From Actinomadura macrotermitis (GTDB lineage Bacteria > Actinomycetota > Actinomycetes > Streptosporangiales > Streptosporangiaceae): a DNA stretch of 64,000 bases. The notes under the pieces were generated by a model, which made no database searches, was not told the origin of the DNA, and was given only the letters and a program-made list of their open reading frames with translations. Each line of letters opens with the position of its first letter. The first letter of the stretch is position 1. The stretch lies in NCBI RefSeq assembly GCF_009604375.1, contig NZ_WEGH01000002.1:1574073-1638072 (forward strand), read 5' to 3'. Positions 49,221 to 57,249 of the stretch are shown here, piece by piece. Both the position numbers and the translations under genes were made by a program.

Positions 49221-50495
49221 TCAGCAGTTGAAGTCGCGCATGCGCACCTTGTCGTTGAAGGTCACGACCTTGCCGATGCGCTTGGCGTTGATCGTGGTCT
49301 GGGGGGTGCCGGAACCGGCGTCCAGCTGCTCGACGCACCGGCTCAGCCTCTTCAGGAGCGCCGCGTCGGCGAGCATGCGCGTGACCAGCGCGTCGCGGAG
49401 CATCCTGACGGCGTCGGCCCGGTCGGGCTCGCGCTTCAGGTCGCCGAGGATCTTGGCGCCCGCGGGATCGGCGCCGAGGGCCTCGTGCACCTTCGCCACC
49501 AGCTTGCCGGCGGGGGGCGGCGGGACGACCAGCGTGCCCGACAGCGCGTGCCGGGCGTGCTCCACGACCACGGTGGCGGCGGTCTCACCGATCTCCTGGA
49601 CGGTACGGGCTGGGCCGGGGGACGACGGTGACTCGCTCATGCTGGCTCCGGTGGGGGGAGGGGGAGGCGGGGAGAGCGCCGGATCGTCGTTGCAGATCCG
49701 CTGGAGCAGTTCCCTGAGGTCCGCGCCGGGGGCGGCGCCGACGTGCTTCTCGGTGCGGTCGCAGTGCCGCTCGTACGCATCGACGGCCGCGCCCTTCTGG
49801 CCGGTACGGTGCAGCGCGAGCAGCAACAGGCGGGCGAACCCGTCATGGGGCGGTTCGGCGGCCTCGGTCAGCCGGTGCAGTTCGGGCACGAGCGCGCCGG
49901 GCGGGCCGATCCTCAGCTCGATCTCCAGGCATGCCAGCAGTGCCCGCTGGTACTCGGCGACGAGCTCCTGCCGTGTCCGGTCGACCCAGGGGCAGCTCTT
50001 CAGCCCGCTCAGCGGTGCGGCGGTCCAGGGGCCGTCCGGGAGGGGCCCCCACTGCGCCAGCGCGCCGCGGTAGAGCCGTACGGCCCTGGCGTCGTCCCGC
50101 CCTTCCAGCGTTCTGGCGCGCTCGGCCAGGTCCGTGAACCGCCAGAGGTCCACCTGCCGCCGGCCGGCCTCGCTCCGGTACCCGCCGGCGCCACGGGGCA
50201 GCAGCCGTTCGGCTCCCGGTTTCGCCCGCTTCAGTGCGCCGCGCAGCTTCTGGACGTGGTCCTGCAGCAGCCGCACCGGGGCGGCGATCCGGTCGAGCTC
50301 CGCGCCCTCCCAGGCCATGCCGATGAGCGCGTCGTCGGAGACCGGCATCCTGTGGGACAGCAGGATCGCCAGGATCAGCCGCCGTTTCTGGTCGCCCAGG
50401 GGGATGGTCCGGCCGCCGAACTCGGCCCGCACCTCCTGCAGCAGGCAGAAGGCGATCTCGCCGGGGTCGGGCCTTTCCGCAGGTTCGTCTTGCAT
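49221..50495 (-). CDS. SARP-type BTAD regulator with novel C-terminal extension
   Basis: 424 residues from ATG 50495; first gene of the operon. OmpR-like winged HTH (about 10-100: GRTIPLGDQKRRLILAILLS, LQDHVQKLRGALKR, GAGGYRSEAG) and bacterial transcriptional activation domain (about 105-260: DLWRFTDLAERARTLEGRDD, AEYQRALLACLEIELRIG, FARLLLLALHRTGQKGAAVDAYERH). A Pro-rich hinge leads to a 125-residue extension of unknown type that ends exactly with TTINAKRIGKVVTFNDKV and a short acidic-aromatic tail. Three 12-bp direct repeats, the binding pattern of SARPs, lie 63-98 bp upstream, so it probably activates its own operon. Confidence 0.85.
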   Translation of the reverse strand: MQDEPAERPDPGEIAFCLLQEVRAEFGGRTIPLGDQKRRLILAILLSHRMPVSDDALIGMAWEGAELDRIAAPVRLLQDHVQKLRGALKRAKPGAERLLPRGAGGYRSEAGRRQVDLWRFTDLAERARTLEGRDDARAVRLYRGALAQWGPLPDGPWTAAPLSGLKSCPWVDRTRQELVAEYQRALLACLEIELRIGPPGALVPELHRLTEAAEPPHDGFARLLLLALHRTGQKGAAVDAYERHCDRTEKHVGAAPGADLRELLQRICNDDPALSPPPPPPTGASMSESPSSPGPARTVQEIGETAATVVVEHARHALSGTLVVPPPPAGKLVAKVHEALGADPAGAKILGDLKREPDRADAVRMLRDALVTRMLADAALLKRLSRCVEQLDAGSGTPQTTINAKRIGKVVTFNDKVRMRDFNC

Positions 50496-50557
50496 TTCAC
50501 GCCCTTCCCGGTCGCGTGCGCTTCTGAGGCCCGGCGGGGCGGGTCCGGCCGGAAGAG

Positions 50558-50593
50558 CACCTGGAAACCCACCTGGAAACCCACCTGGAAAGC
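50558..50593. promoter_or_regulatory. three 12-bp direct repeats upstream of the BTAD gene
   Basis: CACCTGGAAACC, CACCTGGAAACC and CACCTGGAAAGC in direct succession. SARP proteins bind heptamer direct repeats at a pitch of about 11 bp upstream of their targets; pitch and location fit, while the 12-bp period is slightly long. Confidence 0.6.
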
Positions 50594-50676
50594 CGCGGAG
50601 AACCGACCGGGTGTTCGTCGCATGCTCTTTTCACGCGGCAAACGGAACCGCGTACGACAAGGGAAAGGGCAGTGAA

Positions 50677-50886
50677 ATGAACCCCATCGAGAGCCGGCTG
50701 AAGAGCGGCGAGTGGCGTAAGAGCACCCGTAGCGAGGGAGTGGGCAACTGCGTCCAGGTCACCGTCGCCTACTGGGTGGGGGTCCGTGACTCCAAGGACC
50801 CCGAGGGGCCGGTCCTGTGGTTCACCGGCGACGAGTGGAAGGCGTTCCTGGCGGGCGCCCGGGCCGGCGAGTTCGACCTGCGCTGA
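50677..50886 (+). CDS. DUF397 small protein
   Basis: 69 residues from ATG 50677 (MNPIESRLKSGEWRKSTRSE). SGEWRKSTRSEGVGNCVQVT, GVRDSKDPEGPVLWFTGDEWKAFLAGARAGEFD is the whole DUF397 pattern. These proteins nearly always go with an XRE/DUF5753 regulator and are thought to act as its partner or antagonist in developmental or stress control (WhiJ-type systems). Here the XRE gene is convergent, 74 bp away, rather than directly upstream. Confidence 0.92.
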   Translation: MNPIESRLKSGEWRKSTRSEGVGNCVQVTVAYWVGVRDSKDPEGPVLWFTGDEWKAFLAGARAGEFDLR

Positions 50887-50896
50887 CGGGCGGGGG

Positions 50897-50934
50897 CCGG
50901 CGGCCCGGGCGGTTCGCGCCGCCCGGGCCGCCGG
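50897..50934. terminator. strong bidirectional hairpin between DUF397 and XRE genes
   Basis: Perfect 16-bp arms (50897-50912 and 50919-50934) with loop TTCGCG. It separates two convergent genes. Confidence 0.75.
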
Positions 50935-50960
50935 GCCCGCGCGTTCCCGGTGTGCTGCGG

Positions 50961-51845
50961 TCACGGTGCGGACCTCCGTATTTCGTCGGCGATTTCGGCG
51001 AGGAAGGTTCGGGCCTCTTCGTCGAAGACCGCCATTTGCCTCAGCAATGACCAGCGATCCTCGTAAAGGCGAATGTCTTCGGGGTCGTGCACCACCGTGT
51101 TCGCATGAATCGTTTCCAGCGTGACGAAGGCGTCCTGCTCGCGTTCCTCGTCCTCGGCGAAGATGACGAAGCCGTGCGAGAAGTAGGTGAGTGCCGGAAC
51201 GCGCAGCGGGATGAGCCCGATGGAGACGTTCTCCAGCGTCGAGAGCGAGGCGATGCGGTCGAGCTGGGCGAGCTGGGCGGGGACGGACCCCGGGCGCCAG
51301 CGCAGCGCGGACTCGGTGATCAGGAACTGGAAACGGCGCTCGGGATCGTACAGCGCGAGCTGCCGGTCCAGCCGGCCCGCCACGGCCGCTGCGAGGCCCT
51401 CCCCGTTGTAAACGATCTCGCGGCATATCTCGAACACGCGCCTGGCGTACTCGGCCGTCTGCAGCAGGCCGGGCACGAGTGAGGGCTGGAAGCAGCGGGA
51501 CTCGCGCGTCCGCGCCTCCTGCTCCTTGATCTCGTCCTGCAGGTGAGGGCGCCCGGCGAGCGCGGCGGGCCAGGGGCTGGACTCGGTACGGACGGTCTCG
51601 GCCGTGACGAGGAGCCAGGCGCGGGCCTCGGGGGACGCGCCCACCGCCTTCGCCCACTCCCGTACCTGCGGCAGTGTCGGCAGCGACTTGCCCGACTCGA
51701 TCCGCGACACCTGCGACTGGCTGATGTCGATCAGCCGCGCGAGGTCCCGGCCGGACAGGCCGGCCAGTTCGCGCAGGCCGCGCAGTTCGGCGGCCAGCCG
51801 GAACCGGCTCGCCGGGGCATCGTCGTCCCGTTTCGCAGCCGTCAT
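50961..51845 (-). CDS. XRE-family regulator with DUF5753 domain
   Basis: 294 residues. HTH at about 18-72 (LRGLRELAGLSGRDLARLIDISQSQVSRIESGKSLPTLPQVREW) and DUF5753 (about 105-285: SLVPGLLQTAEYARRVFEICREI, RLDRQLALYD, FLITESALRWRPGSVPAQLAQLDRIASLSTLENVSIGLIPL). With the nearby DUF397 gene it forms the WhiJ-type pair. The dyads at 51866-51911, just upstream, are candidate autoregulatory sites. The cyclase-like gene at 52013 is divergent from it and may be its target. Confidence 0.93.
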   Translation of the reverse strand: MTAAKRDDDAPASRFRLAAELRGLRELAGLSGRDLARLIDISQSQVSRIESGKSLPTLPQVREWAKAVGASPEARAWLLVTAETVRTESSPWPAALAGRPHLQDEIKEQEARTRESRCFQPSLVPGLLQTAEYARRVFEICREIVYNGEGLAAAVAGRLDRQLALYDPERRFQFLITESALRWRPGSVPAQLAQLDRIASLSTLENVSIGLIPLRVPALTYFSHGFVIFAEDEEREQDAFVTLETIHANTVVHDPEDIRLYEDRWSLLRQMAVFDEEARTFLAEIADEIRRSAP

Positions 51846-51865
51846 CGTGTTCGTTCACCATCCCT

Positions 51866-51911
51866 GCCACCGAACGGTGGCGCTCTGACTCGACAAGAAT
51901 CTATATGATTC
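51866..51911. promoter_or_regulatory. two palindromes upstream of the XRE gene
   Basis: GCCACCGAACGGTGGC (51866-51881, perfect 7-2-7) lies 20 bp before the XRE start; GAATCTATATGATTC (51897-51911, perfect 5-5-5) is further upstream in a rare A/T-rich patch and includes TATAT. Repressor and promoter elements of the divergent XRE and cyclase-like genes are likely here. Confidence 0.55.
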
Positions 51912-52012
51912 GACGCGAACCGTCTCGTTTTTGTTCCCATTGGTGGAAATTCGTACCAAGTGCTGGTCACGGCCGCCCTGCCGGCCGTCGTCGCCGATTG
52001 GAGTGATCCGGT

Positions 52013-52822
52013 ATGACCCCAGATGATTCACGGCCGGGCGCGAGAGGGGGAGGCGAGGTGCCGAAGGAGGAGGGGCGCGGCGCGGGCGGCCCGCTGACAG
52101 CGTGGCAGAACCGGGCGTCCCATATAGGGCGAACGCCGACAGTCGCGACTTGTTGCCAGGAGTGCGCGCGTCCCCGCCGCCCTGTCCCCGCGCCGGTGAC
52201 CTTCCCGGCCGGCTCATCCCGGCACTGCACGATCCTCGTCGTGGACATCAAGGACTTCACGGGCCGCGACGACCGGGCGCAGATCGCGCTCCGCCACTCC
52301 CTGTTCCGGCTGATGTCGCGCTCCTTCGACGACGCGGAACTGCCATGGCGCCTCTGCCTGCACGAGGACCGGGGCGACGGCGTCCTGGTGGTCGTCCCCG
52401 TCCCCGTCCCGGTCGCGGTCCTCGCCCCCGCGCTCGTCCGCCGGCTCGGCAGCGGGCTGGCCGCGCACAACCGCGGGGCCGCCGGCCCCGTCAGGTTCCG
52501 CCTGCGCGCCGCGTTGCACACCGGGGTCGTGCACCGCGACCCCTACGGCATGGTCGGGGGCCCGCTGAACCACACCTTCCGCCTGGTCGACGCGCCCGCC
52601 GTGCGTGACGTGCTGACCGCGCCGGGCGCCGAGTTGTCCTTCGTGGTGTCCGACACCGCGTACCGGAGCATGCTGCGTGCCGACGGCACCTGCCCGCTGC
52701 CGCTTCGTCCCGTCACGGCCGAGACGAAGCGGACGCGGGCCCCGGCCTGGATCTGGACCGGCGGGTCCGGCCCCGCCTCGCACGCCGCGGACCCGGCAGG
52801 AGGCGGGGCGGACGGGCACTAA
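52013..52822 (+). CDS. class III nucleotidyl cyclase-like protein
   Basis: 269 residues from ATG 52013 with GGAG ahead. The N-terminal 60 residues are poorly conserved and contain CCQEC. The cyclase homology domain starts at TILVVDIKDFTGRDDRAQ (first metal Asp), has EDRGDGVLVVVP (second metal Asp) and GGPLNHTFRLVDAP, where Asn and Arg occupy the transition-state positions of class III cyclases. No sensory domain is attached. I recognise this group from actinobacterial conflict-type clusters with STAND or vWA proteins; whether it makes a cyclic nucleotide is not known. It may serve the neighbouring kinase module. Confidence 0.75.
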   Translation: MTPDDSRPGARGGGEVPKEEGRGAGGPLTAWQNRASHIGRTPTVATCCQECARPRRPVPAPVTFPAGSSRHCTILVVDIKDFTGRDDRAQIALRHSLFRLMSRSFDDAELPWRLCLHEDRGDGVLVVVPVPVPVAVLAPALVRRLGSGLAAHNRGAAGPVRFRLRAALHTGVVHRDPYGMVGGPLNHTFRLVDAPAVRDVLTAPGAELSFVVSDTAYRSMLRADGTCPLPLRPVTAETKRTRAPAWIWTGGSGPASHAADPAGGGADGH

Positions 52823-52834
52823 CCTGGGCGGACG

Positions 52835-53974
52835 ATGGAGCGACTGGTGACGGCATGGGGCGAGTACGGGCTCGCGCGGTTCCCCGAGGACGAGCGGAAC
52901 GGCCTGCGGGCCTGGGACGCCGCCGACGAGTACCTGCTGCGGCACCTGGCCGACGAGGCGGTGGACCTGGCGGGCCCGCTCGTCGTCGTCGGTGACCGGT
53001 GGGGCGCCCTGGCCACCGCGCTGGCGCGCCACCGGCCGGTCCAGATCAGCGACTCCTTCCTCGGGCAGGCCGCGACCAGGGCCAACCTGGCGCGCAACGG
53101 GGGCGGCGAGGTGCGGCTGCTGACCACGCGGGACGCGCCGCCCGAGCGGATCGGCGTGCTGCTCGTCCGCGTCCCCAAGAGCCTGGCGCTGCTGGAGGAC
53201 CAGCTGCGGCGGCTGGCGCCCGGGGTGCACGAGGGCACCGTCGTGGTCGGCACCGGCATGGTCAAGGAGATCCACACCTCGACGCTGCGCCTGTTCGAGG
53301 AGATCCTCGGCCCGACCAGGACGTCGCTGGCGGTGAAGAAGGCCCGGCTGATCTTCTGTACGCCGGACCCGGCGATCCCGCGCGCGCCCAGCCCGTGGCC
53401 GCTCACCTACCGGCTGCCGGACGGCGCCGGCGCCGTCTCGGGCCGGCCCGTCGTCAACCACGCGGGCGTCTTCTGCGCCGACCGCCTCGACATCGGCACC
53501 CGCTTCCTGCTGCAGCACCTGCCCGAGCAGGGCGATTTCCGGCGCATCGTCGACCTCGGCTGCGGCAACGGCGTCGTCGGCACGGCGGCGGCGCTCGCCC
53601 ATCCGGACGCCGAGCTGCTGTTCCTCGACGAGTCCTTCCAGGCGGTGGCGTCGGCCGAGGCCACCTACCGCGCCAACGCCGGCGGCCGCGCCGTCTTCCG
53701 GGCCGGTGACGGCATGGCGGGCGTCCCGGCCGGGTCGGTGGACCTGGTGCTCAACAACCCGCCGTTCCACTCCCACCAGGCGACGACCGACGCGACGGCG
53801 TGGCGCATGTTCACCGGCGCGCGCGACGCGCTGGCCCCCGGCGGCGAGCTGTGGGTCGTCGGCAACCGGCACCTGGGCCACCACGTGCGGCTGCGCCGGA
53901 TCTTCGGCGGCTGCACGACCGTCGCGGCCAATCCCAAGTTCGTCGTGCTGCGCGCGGTGCGCAGGGCACGCTAG
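52835..53974 (+). CDS. rlmG: 23S rRNA guanine-N2 methyltransferase-like protein (RlmG/RsmC type)
   Basis: 379 residues, the usual length of RlmG. It has the duplicated plan of RlmG/RsmC: a degenerate N-terminal methyltransferase domain (LVVVGDRWGALATAL, VRLLTTRDAPPERIGVLLVRVPKSLALLEDQLRRL) and an active C-terminal one with IVDLGCGNGVVGTAAAL, LLFLDESFQAVASAEATYRANAG and the catalytic NPPFHSHQA. RlmG methylates G1835 of 23S rRNA and RsmC G1207 of 16S rRNA; length and LARFPEDERNGLRAWDAADEYLL favour RlmG. ATG 52835, 12 nt after the cyclase-like gene. It overlaps the convergent transporter gene by 4 bp. Confidence 0.85.
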   Translation: MERLVTAWGEYGLARFPEDERNGLRAWDAADEYLLRHLADEAVDLAGPLVVVGDRWGALATALARHRPVQISDSFLGQAATRANLARNGGGEVRLLTTRDAPPERIGVLLVRVPKSLALLEDQLRRLAPGVHEGTVVVGTGMVKEIHTSTLRLFEEILGPTRTSLAVKKARLIFCTPDPAIPRAPSPWPLTYRLPDGAGAVSGRPVVNHAGVFCADRLDIGTRFLLQHLPEQGDFRRIVDLGCGNGVVGTAAALAHPDAELLFLDESFQAVASAEATYRANAGGRAVFRAGDGMAGVPAGSVDLVLNNPPFHSHQATTDATAWRMFTGARDALAPGGELWVVGNRHLGHHVRLRRIFGGCTTVAANPKFVVLRAVRRAR

Positions 53975-55398
53975 GTCTTGGCGTGGCCGAAGCGCTGAGC
54001 CAGGTCGGCGGTGACCTGGTCGATGTCGCGCCCCTTGGTCTCGGGGACGAAGCGCTTCACGAACAGCAGGCCGAGCAGTGAGATGACGCCGAAGATCCAG
54101 AAGGTCTGGCCCTGGCCGATGGCGTTGGCGATCGGCAGGAACACCAGGCTGACGGTGAAGTTGGACAGCCAGTTCACCGCCGTCGCCGCCGCGGACCCGG
54201 CCGCGCGGGCCTCGGGCGGGTAGACCTCGGCGATCAGGTCCCAGAAGACCGGGCCGAGGCCGGCCGCGAAGCCGCCGATGTAGAGCACCATGAAGACCAG
54301 CGTCAGCAGCGACGGCCAGCCCGCGACGAACGCCAGGCCGAGCAGCGCCATCGTGATCGTCATCGCCAGCAGCGAGTGCAGCAGCAGCGGGCGGCGTCCG
54401 GTGCGGTCGACCAGGGTGATCGCCACGATGGTCATCACCAGGTTGATGACGCCGATGGCGATCGAGTAGAAGATCGAGTTGGACGCGGTGAGACCGGTCT
54501 CCTGGATGATCGTCGGCGCGTAGTAGATGATCGTGTTGATGCCGCCGAACTGCTGCACCACCGCCAGCACCACCGCGACGATCAGCGCGGGGCGCACGTG
54601 CGGGGACAGCAGGACGTGCCAGCCCTTGCCCTCGGTCTTGGCCTCCGGGCTGTCGGCGTGCCGCTGCATCTGCTCCTTGAACCGCCGGACCGCGATGTCG
54701 GCGATCTCGGTGCCGGTGACCGAGGCGACCAGCCGGTGCGCCTCCTTGTCCCGGCCGCGCGCCAGCAGCCACTGGTAGGACTCCGGCAGCACCCACAGCG
54801 ACGCCACGATCATGACGAACGCGGGGATCCCGCCGGCCGCGATCATCGCGCGCCAGTTCCCCGAGCCCGAGAAGATCAGGTTGACCATGTAGGCGACCAG
54901 GATGCCCACCGTGATCATCAGCTGGTTGAGCGTCAGCACCCGGCCGCGGATGTTCTTGGGCGAGATCTCCGACAGGTAGAGCGGCACCGTCGCCGAGGCG
55001 CCGCCGACGGCCAGGCCGAGGACGATCCGGCCCGCCATGAGCGCCACGTAGCCGTTGGCGAGCACCGCGATCGCCGTGCCGGCCAGGAACACCGCCCCTT
55101 CCAGGCCGATCGTCTTCTGGCGCCCGATCCGGTCGGCGATCCGGCCCGCGGTCAGCGAGCCCACCATCGCGCCGAGGACGAGCACGCTGACGACGCTGCC
55201 CTGCTCGAAGGAGTTCAGCGAGAAGTCGCTCTTGATGTACAGCAGCGCACCGGAGATCACGCCGGTGTCGAAGCCGAACAGGAACCCGCCGACGGCGATG
55301 AGCACCGACCAGAACCAGATCTTGTGCATCCCCTCCTTCGGGATGTCGTCCTCGATCGGCCCCGTGTGCTGCTTCGGAGAGGTGGAGAATCCTTGCAC
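53971..55398 (-). CDS. MFS sugar transporter (sugar porter family)
   Basis: 475 residues from GTG 55398, six nt after GGAGG. Twelve membrane segments and the sugar-porter signatures GFLFGFDTGVISGAL, GRIADRIGRQKTI, PLYLSEISPKNIRGRV, PESYQWLLARGRDKEA, QQFGGINTIIYYAPTI and PETKGRD are complete. The proton-coupling Asp in FDTG is present. It resembles myo-inositol/hexose symporters, but the exact sugar cannot be told. Upstream on the same strand, 90 bp away, is the hydroxyacyl-CoA dehydrogenase gene. Confidence 0.92.
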   Translation of the reverse strand: MQGFSTSPKQHTGPIEDDIPKEGMHKIWFWSVLIAVGGFLFGFDTGVISGALLYIKSDFSLNSFEQGSVVSVLVLGAMVGSLTAGRIADRIGRQKTIGLEGAVFLAGTAIAVLANGYVALMAGRIVLGLAVGGASATVPLYLSEISPKNIRGRVLTLNQLMITVGILVAYMVNLIFSGSGNWRAMIAAGGIPAFVMIVASLWVLPESYQWLLARGRDKEAHRLVASVTGTEIADIAVRRFKEQMQRHADSPEAKTEGKGWHVLLSPHVRPALIVAVVLAVVQQFGGINTIIYYAPTIIQETGLTASNSIFYSIAIGVINLVMTIVAITLVDRTGRRPLLLHSLLAMTITMALLGLAFVAGWPSLLTLVFMVLYIGGFAAGLGPVFWDLIAEVYPPEARAAGSAAATAVNWLSNFTVSLVFLPIANAIGQGQTFWIFGVISLLGLLFVKRFVPETKGRDIDQVTADLAQRFGHAKT

Positions 55399-55488
55399 GT
55401 CATGCCTCCAGGCCGGCCACGACCACGACGCGGCCCGCGGCGCGTCCCCGAGGCGCCTGCCGGCGGGCGCCGTGGTCCTGATGTCGGC

Positions 55489-56361
55489 TCAGCCGGTCTT
55501 GTAGTCGTCGTAGAACCCGGCGCCGGTCTTCACCCCGAGGCGCCCGCGGTCGATGTACTCGCGCAGCACCTTGCGCGGCCCTTCGGGCAGGTGGGGGTTC
55601 TCGGCGGCGTAGTGCTCCTCGATGTCGAGCGCGACGTCCAGCCCCACCTGGTCGATCATCCGGAACGGCCCGTACCGGGTGCCGAAGTTGAGCACGTACA
55701 TCTCGTCGATGTCCTGCGGGGTGGACACGCCCTCGGCGACCACCTCCAGCGACTCGCGCTTGATGGCCGCCCAGATGCGGTTGAAGATGAACCCGGTGCT
55801 CTCCTTGCGCGCCTCGAACGGGCGCAGGCCGTAACGGGGGAAGGTCTCCAGCACGAAGTCGATCACGGCGCGGTCGGTCTTCCCGCACGACATCACGTCG
55901 AGCGTGATCGAGGCGGGCGGCATGTAGAAGTGGGTGTTGAGCACCCGCTCGGGCCGCTTGACGTGGTCGATGAACATGCGGCTGGCGTAGGACGAGGAGT
56001 TGCTCGCCAGGATGGCGTCCGCGGGCGCGGCCGCGTCCAGCTGCCCGAAGACCTTCTTCTTCAGGTCCAGCACCTCGGGGACGGCCTCCACGACCAGCCA
56101 CGTGTCCTGGACGGCCGCGTCCTGGTCGTCGCCGGCGACGACCTCGCCCGGCGGGCCGGCCAGCCGGAGCGTCTTGATGGTGGAGCCCAGCTCCTGCTCC
56201 ACGTACTCGACGGCCGCCGCGCGCTGCTCGGCCGACGGGTCGAAGACGCGCACGGTGCCGCCTCTGGTGGCGAACATCAGCGCGATCCGGCGGCCCAGCG
56301 TCCCCGCGCCTATGACGGCGACCGGGCGGCTCGCGAAGTCGGTCGGGACTGGGAAACCCAT
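55489..56361 (-). CDS. 3-hydroxyacyl-CoA dehydrogenase family protein
   Basis: 290 residues. N-terminal NAD domain VAVIGAGTLGRRIALMFATRGGTVRVFDPS; WLVVEAVPEVLDLKKKVFGQLD and ILASNSSSYASRMF are family blocks, the HFYMPP segment carries the catalytic His, followed by the Glu-region EARKESTGFIFNRIWAAIKRE. The C-terminal helical domain ends GVKTGAGFYDDY. This is the single-function 3HCDH type (Hbd-like), acting on 3-hydroxyacyl-CoA such as 3-hydroxybutyryl-CoA. It is divergent from acetoacetate decarboxylase, which points to shared control of C4 ketone metabolism. Confidence 0.9.
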   Translation of the reverse strand: MGFPVPTDFASRPVAVIGAGTLGRRIALMFATRGGTVRVFDPSAEQRAAAVEYVEQELGSTIKTLRLAGPPGEVVAGDDQDAAVQDTWLVVEAVPEVLDLKKKVFGQLDAAAPADAILASNSSSYASRMFIDHVKRPERVLNTHFYMPPASITLDVMSCGKTDRAVIDFVLETFPRYGLRPFEARKESTGFIFNRIWAAIKRESLEVVAEGVSTPQDIDEMYVLNFGTRYGPFRMIDQVGLDVALDIEEHYAAENPHLPEGPRKVLREYIDRGRLGVKTGAGFYDDYKTG

Positions 56362-56441
56362 GACGGTGGCTCCTTGAGGACAGAAGCGGCCGGTGCGCCG
56401 ACCGCGTTTACGCCGGCGCCGCCCTGATCATCTATTCGATG

Positions 56442-56459
56442 CAAGTCGTGATCGGCTTG
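56442..56459. promoter_or_regulatory. imperfect dyad CAAGTCG-N4-CGGCTTG
   Basis: CAAGTCGTGATCGGCTTG: six of seven arm positions pair. It is central in the 156-bp region between the divergent dehydrogenase and acetoacetate decarboxylase genes. Confidence 0.4.
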
Positions 56460-56517
56460 ATACGGAGCGTGTCCAGTGACGCGGCGTACAAACCCGACGT
56501 TGTGCCAAGGAGCGACC

Positions 56518-57249
56518 ATGAAGCCCGAACAGATCCTGCGCAGCCCGCTGACGCCGCTCTCGGCACCGCCCTACCCGCTGCGGCCGACCCGCTTCATCGA
56601 CCGCGAGTACCTCAACATCGTCTACCGGACCGACCCGGACGCGCTGCGGGCGGTCGTCCCCGAGCCGCTGGAGGTCGCCGAGCCGCTGGTGCGCTTCGAG
56701 GTCATGCACATGGGCGACGTGGACGGTTTCGGCCCCTACACCGAGAGCGGCCAGGTGATCGCGGTCCGGTTCGACGGCGAGGACGGCGAGTACCTGCACG
56801 AGATGCACCTGAACAACGCCGGCGCGATCGCCGCCGGCCGGGAGCTGTCGGCCTACCCCAAGGCCGTCGGCACGCCGCGGCTGTTCGTCGAGGAGGGGGT
56901 GCTGGTCGGCACGCTGGACTACGCGAGCCAGCGGGTCGCCACCGCCACGATGGCCTACAAGCACGACGCGCTGGACCACGGCGAGGCGCGCGACCAGATC
57001 ACCGTGCCCACCTTCGCGATCAAGGCGGTCCTCGGCTACTCCGGCCTGCGCGTGTGCGACCTGGTGCGCACCGAGATCAGCGACATCACCGTCAAGCAGG
57101 CCTGGCGGGGCCCGGCGCGGCTGGAGCTGTTCGCGCACGTGATGGCGCCGCTGGCGGACCTGCCCGTGCTGGAGATCGTCTCGGCGTCGCACATCCTGAC
57201 CGACCTCACCCTGGCGCCCGCCAAGCCGGTGCACGACTACCTGAAGTGA
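56518..57249 (+). CDS. adc: acetoacetate decarboxylase
   Basis: 243 residues, ATG 56518 with AAGGAG ahead. The active-site residues known from the Clostridium acetobutylicum enzyme fall at the same numbers: Arg29 (RFIDREY), Glu61 (RFEVMHMG), Glu76 (PYTESG) and the Schiff-base Lys115 in ELSAYPKAVG. The neighbouring Lys116 of the clostridial enzyme is Ala here. The enzyme converts acetoacetate to acetone and CO2, or a relative acts on related beta-keto acids. The divergent dehydrogenase may feed or drain the same C4 pool. Confidence 0.92.
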   Translation: MKPEQILRSPLTPLSAPPYPLRPTRFIDREYLNIVYRTDPDALRAVVPEPLEVAEPLVRFEVMHMGDVDGFGPYTESGQVIAVRFDGEDGEYLHEMHLNNAGAIAAGRELSAYPKAVGTPRLFVEEGVLVGTLDYASQRVATATMAYKHDALDHGEARDQITVPTFAIKAVLGYSGLRVCDLVRTEISDITVKQAWRGPARLELFAHVMAPLADLPVLEIVSASHILTDLTLAPAKPVHDYLK

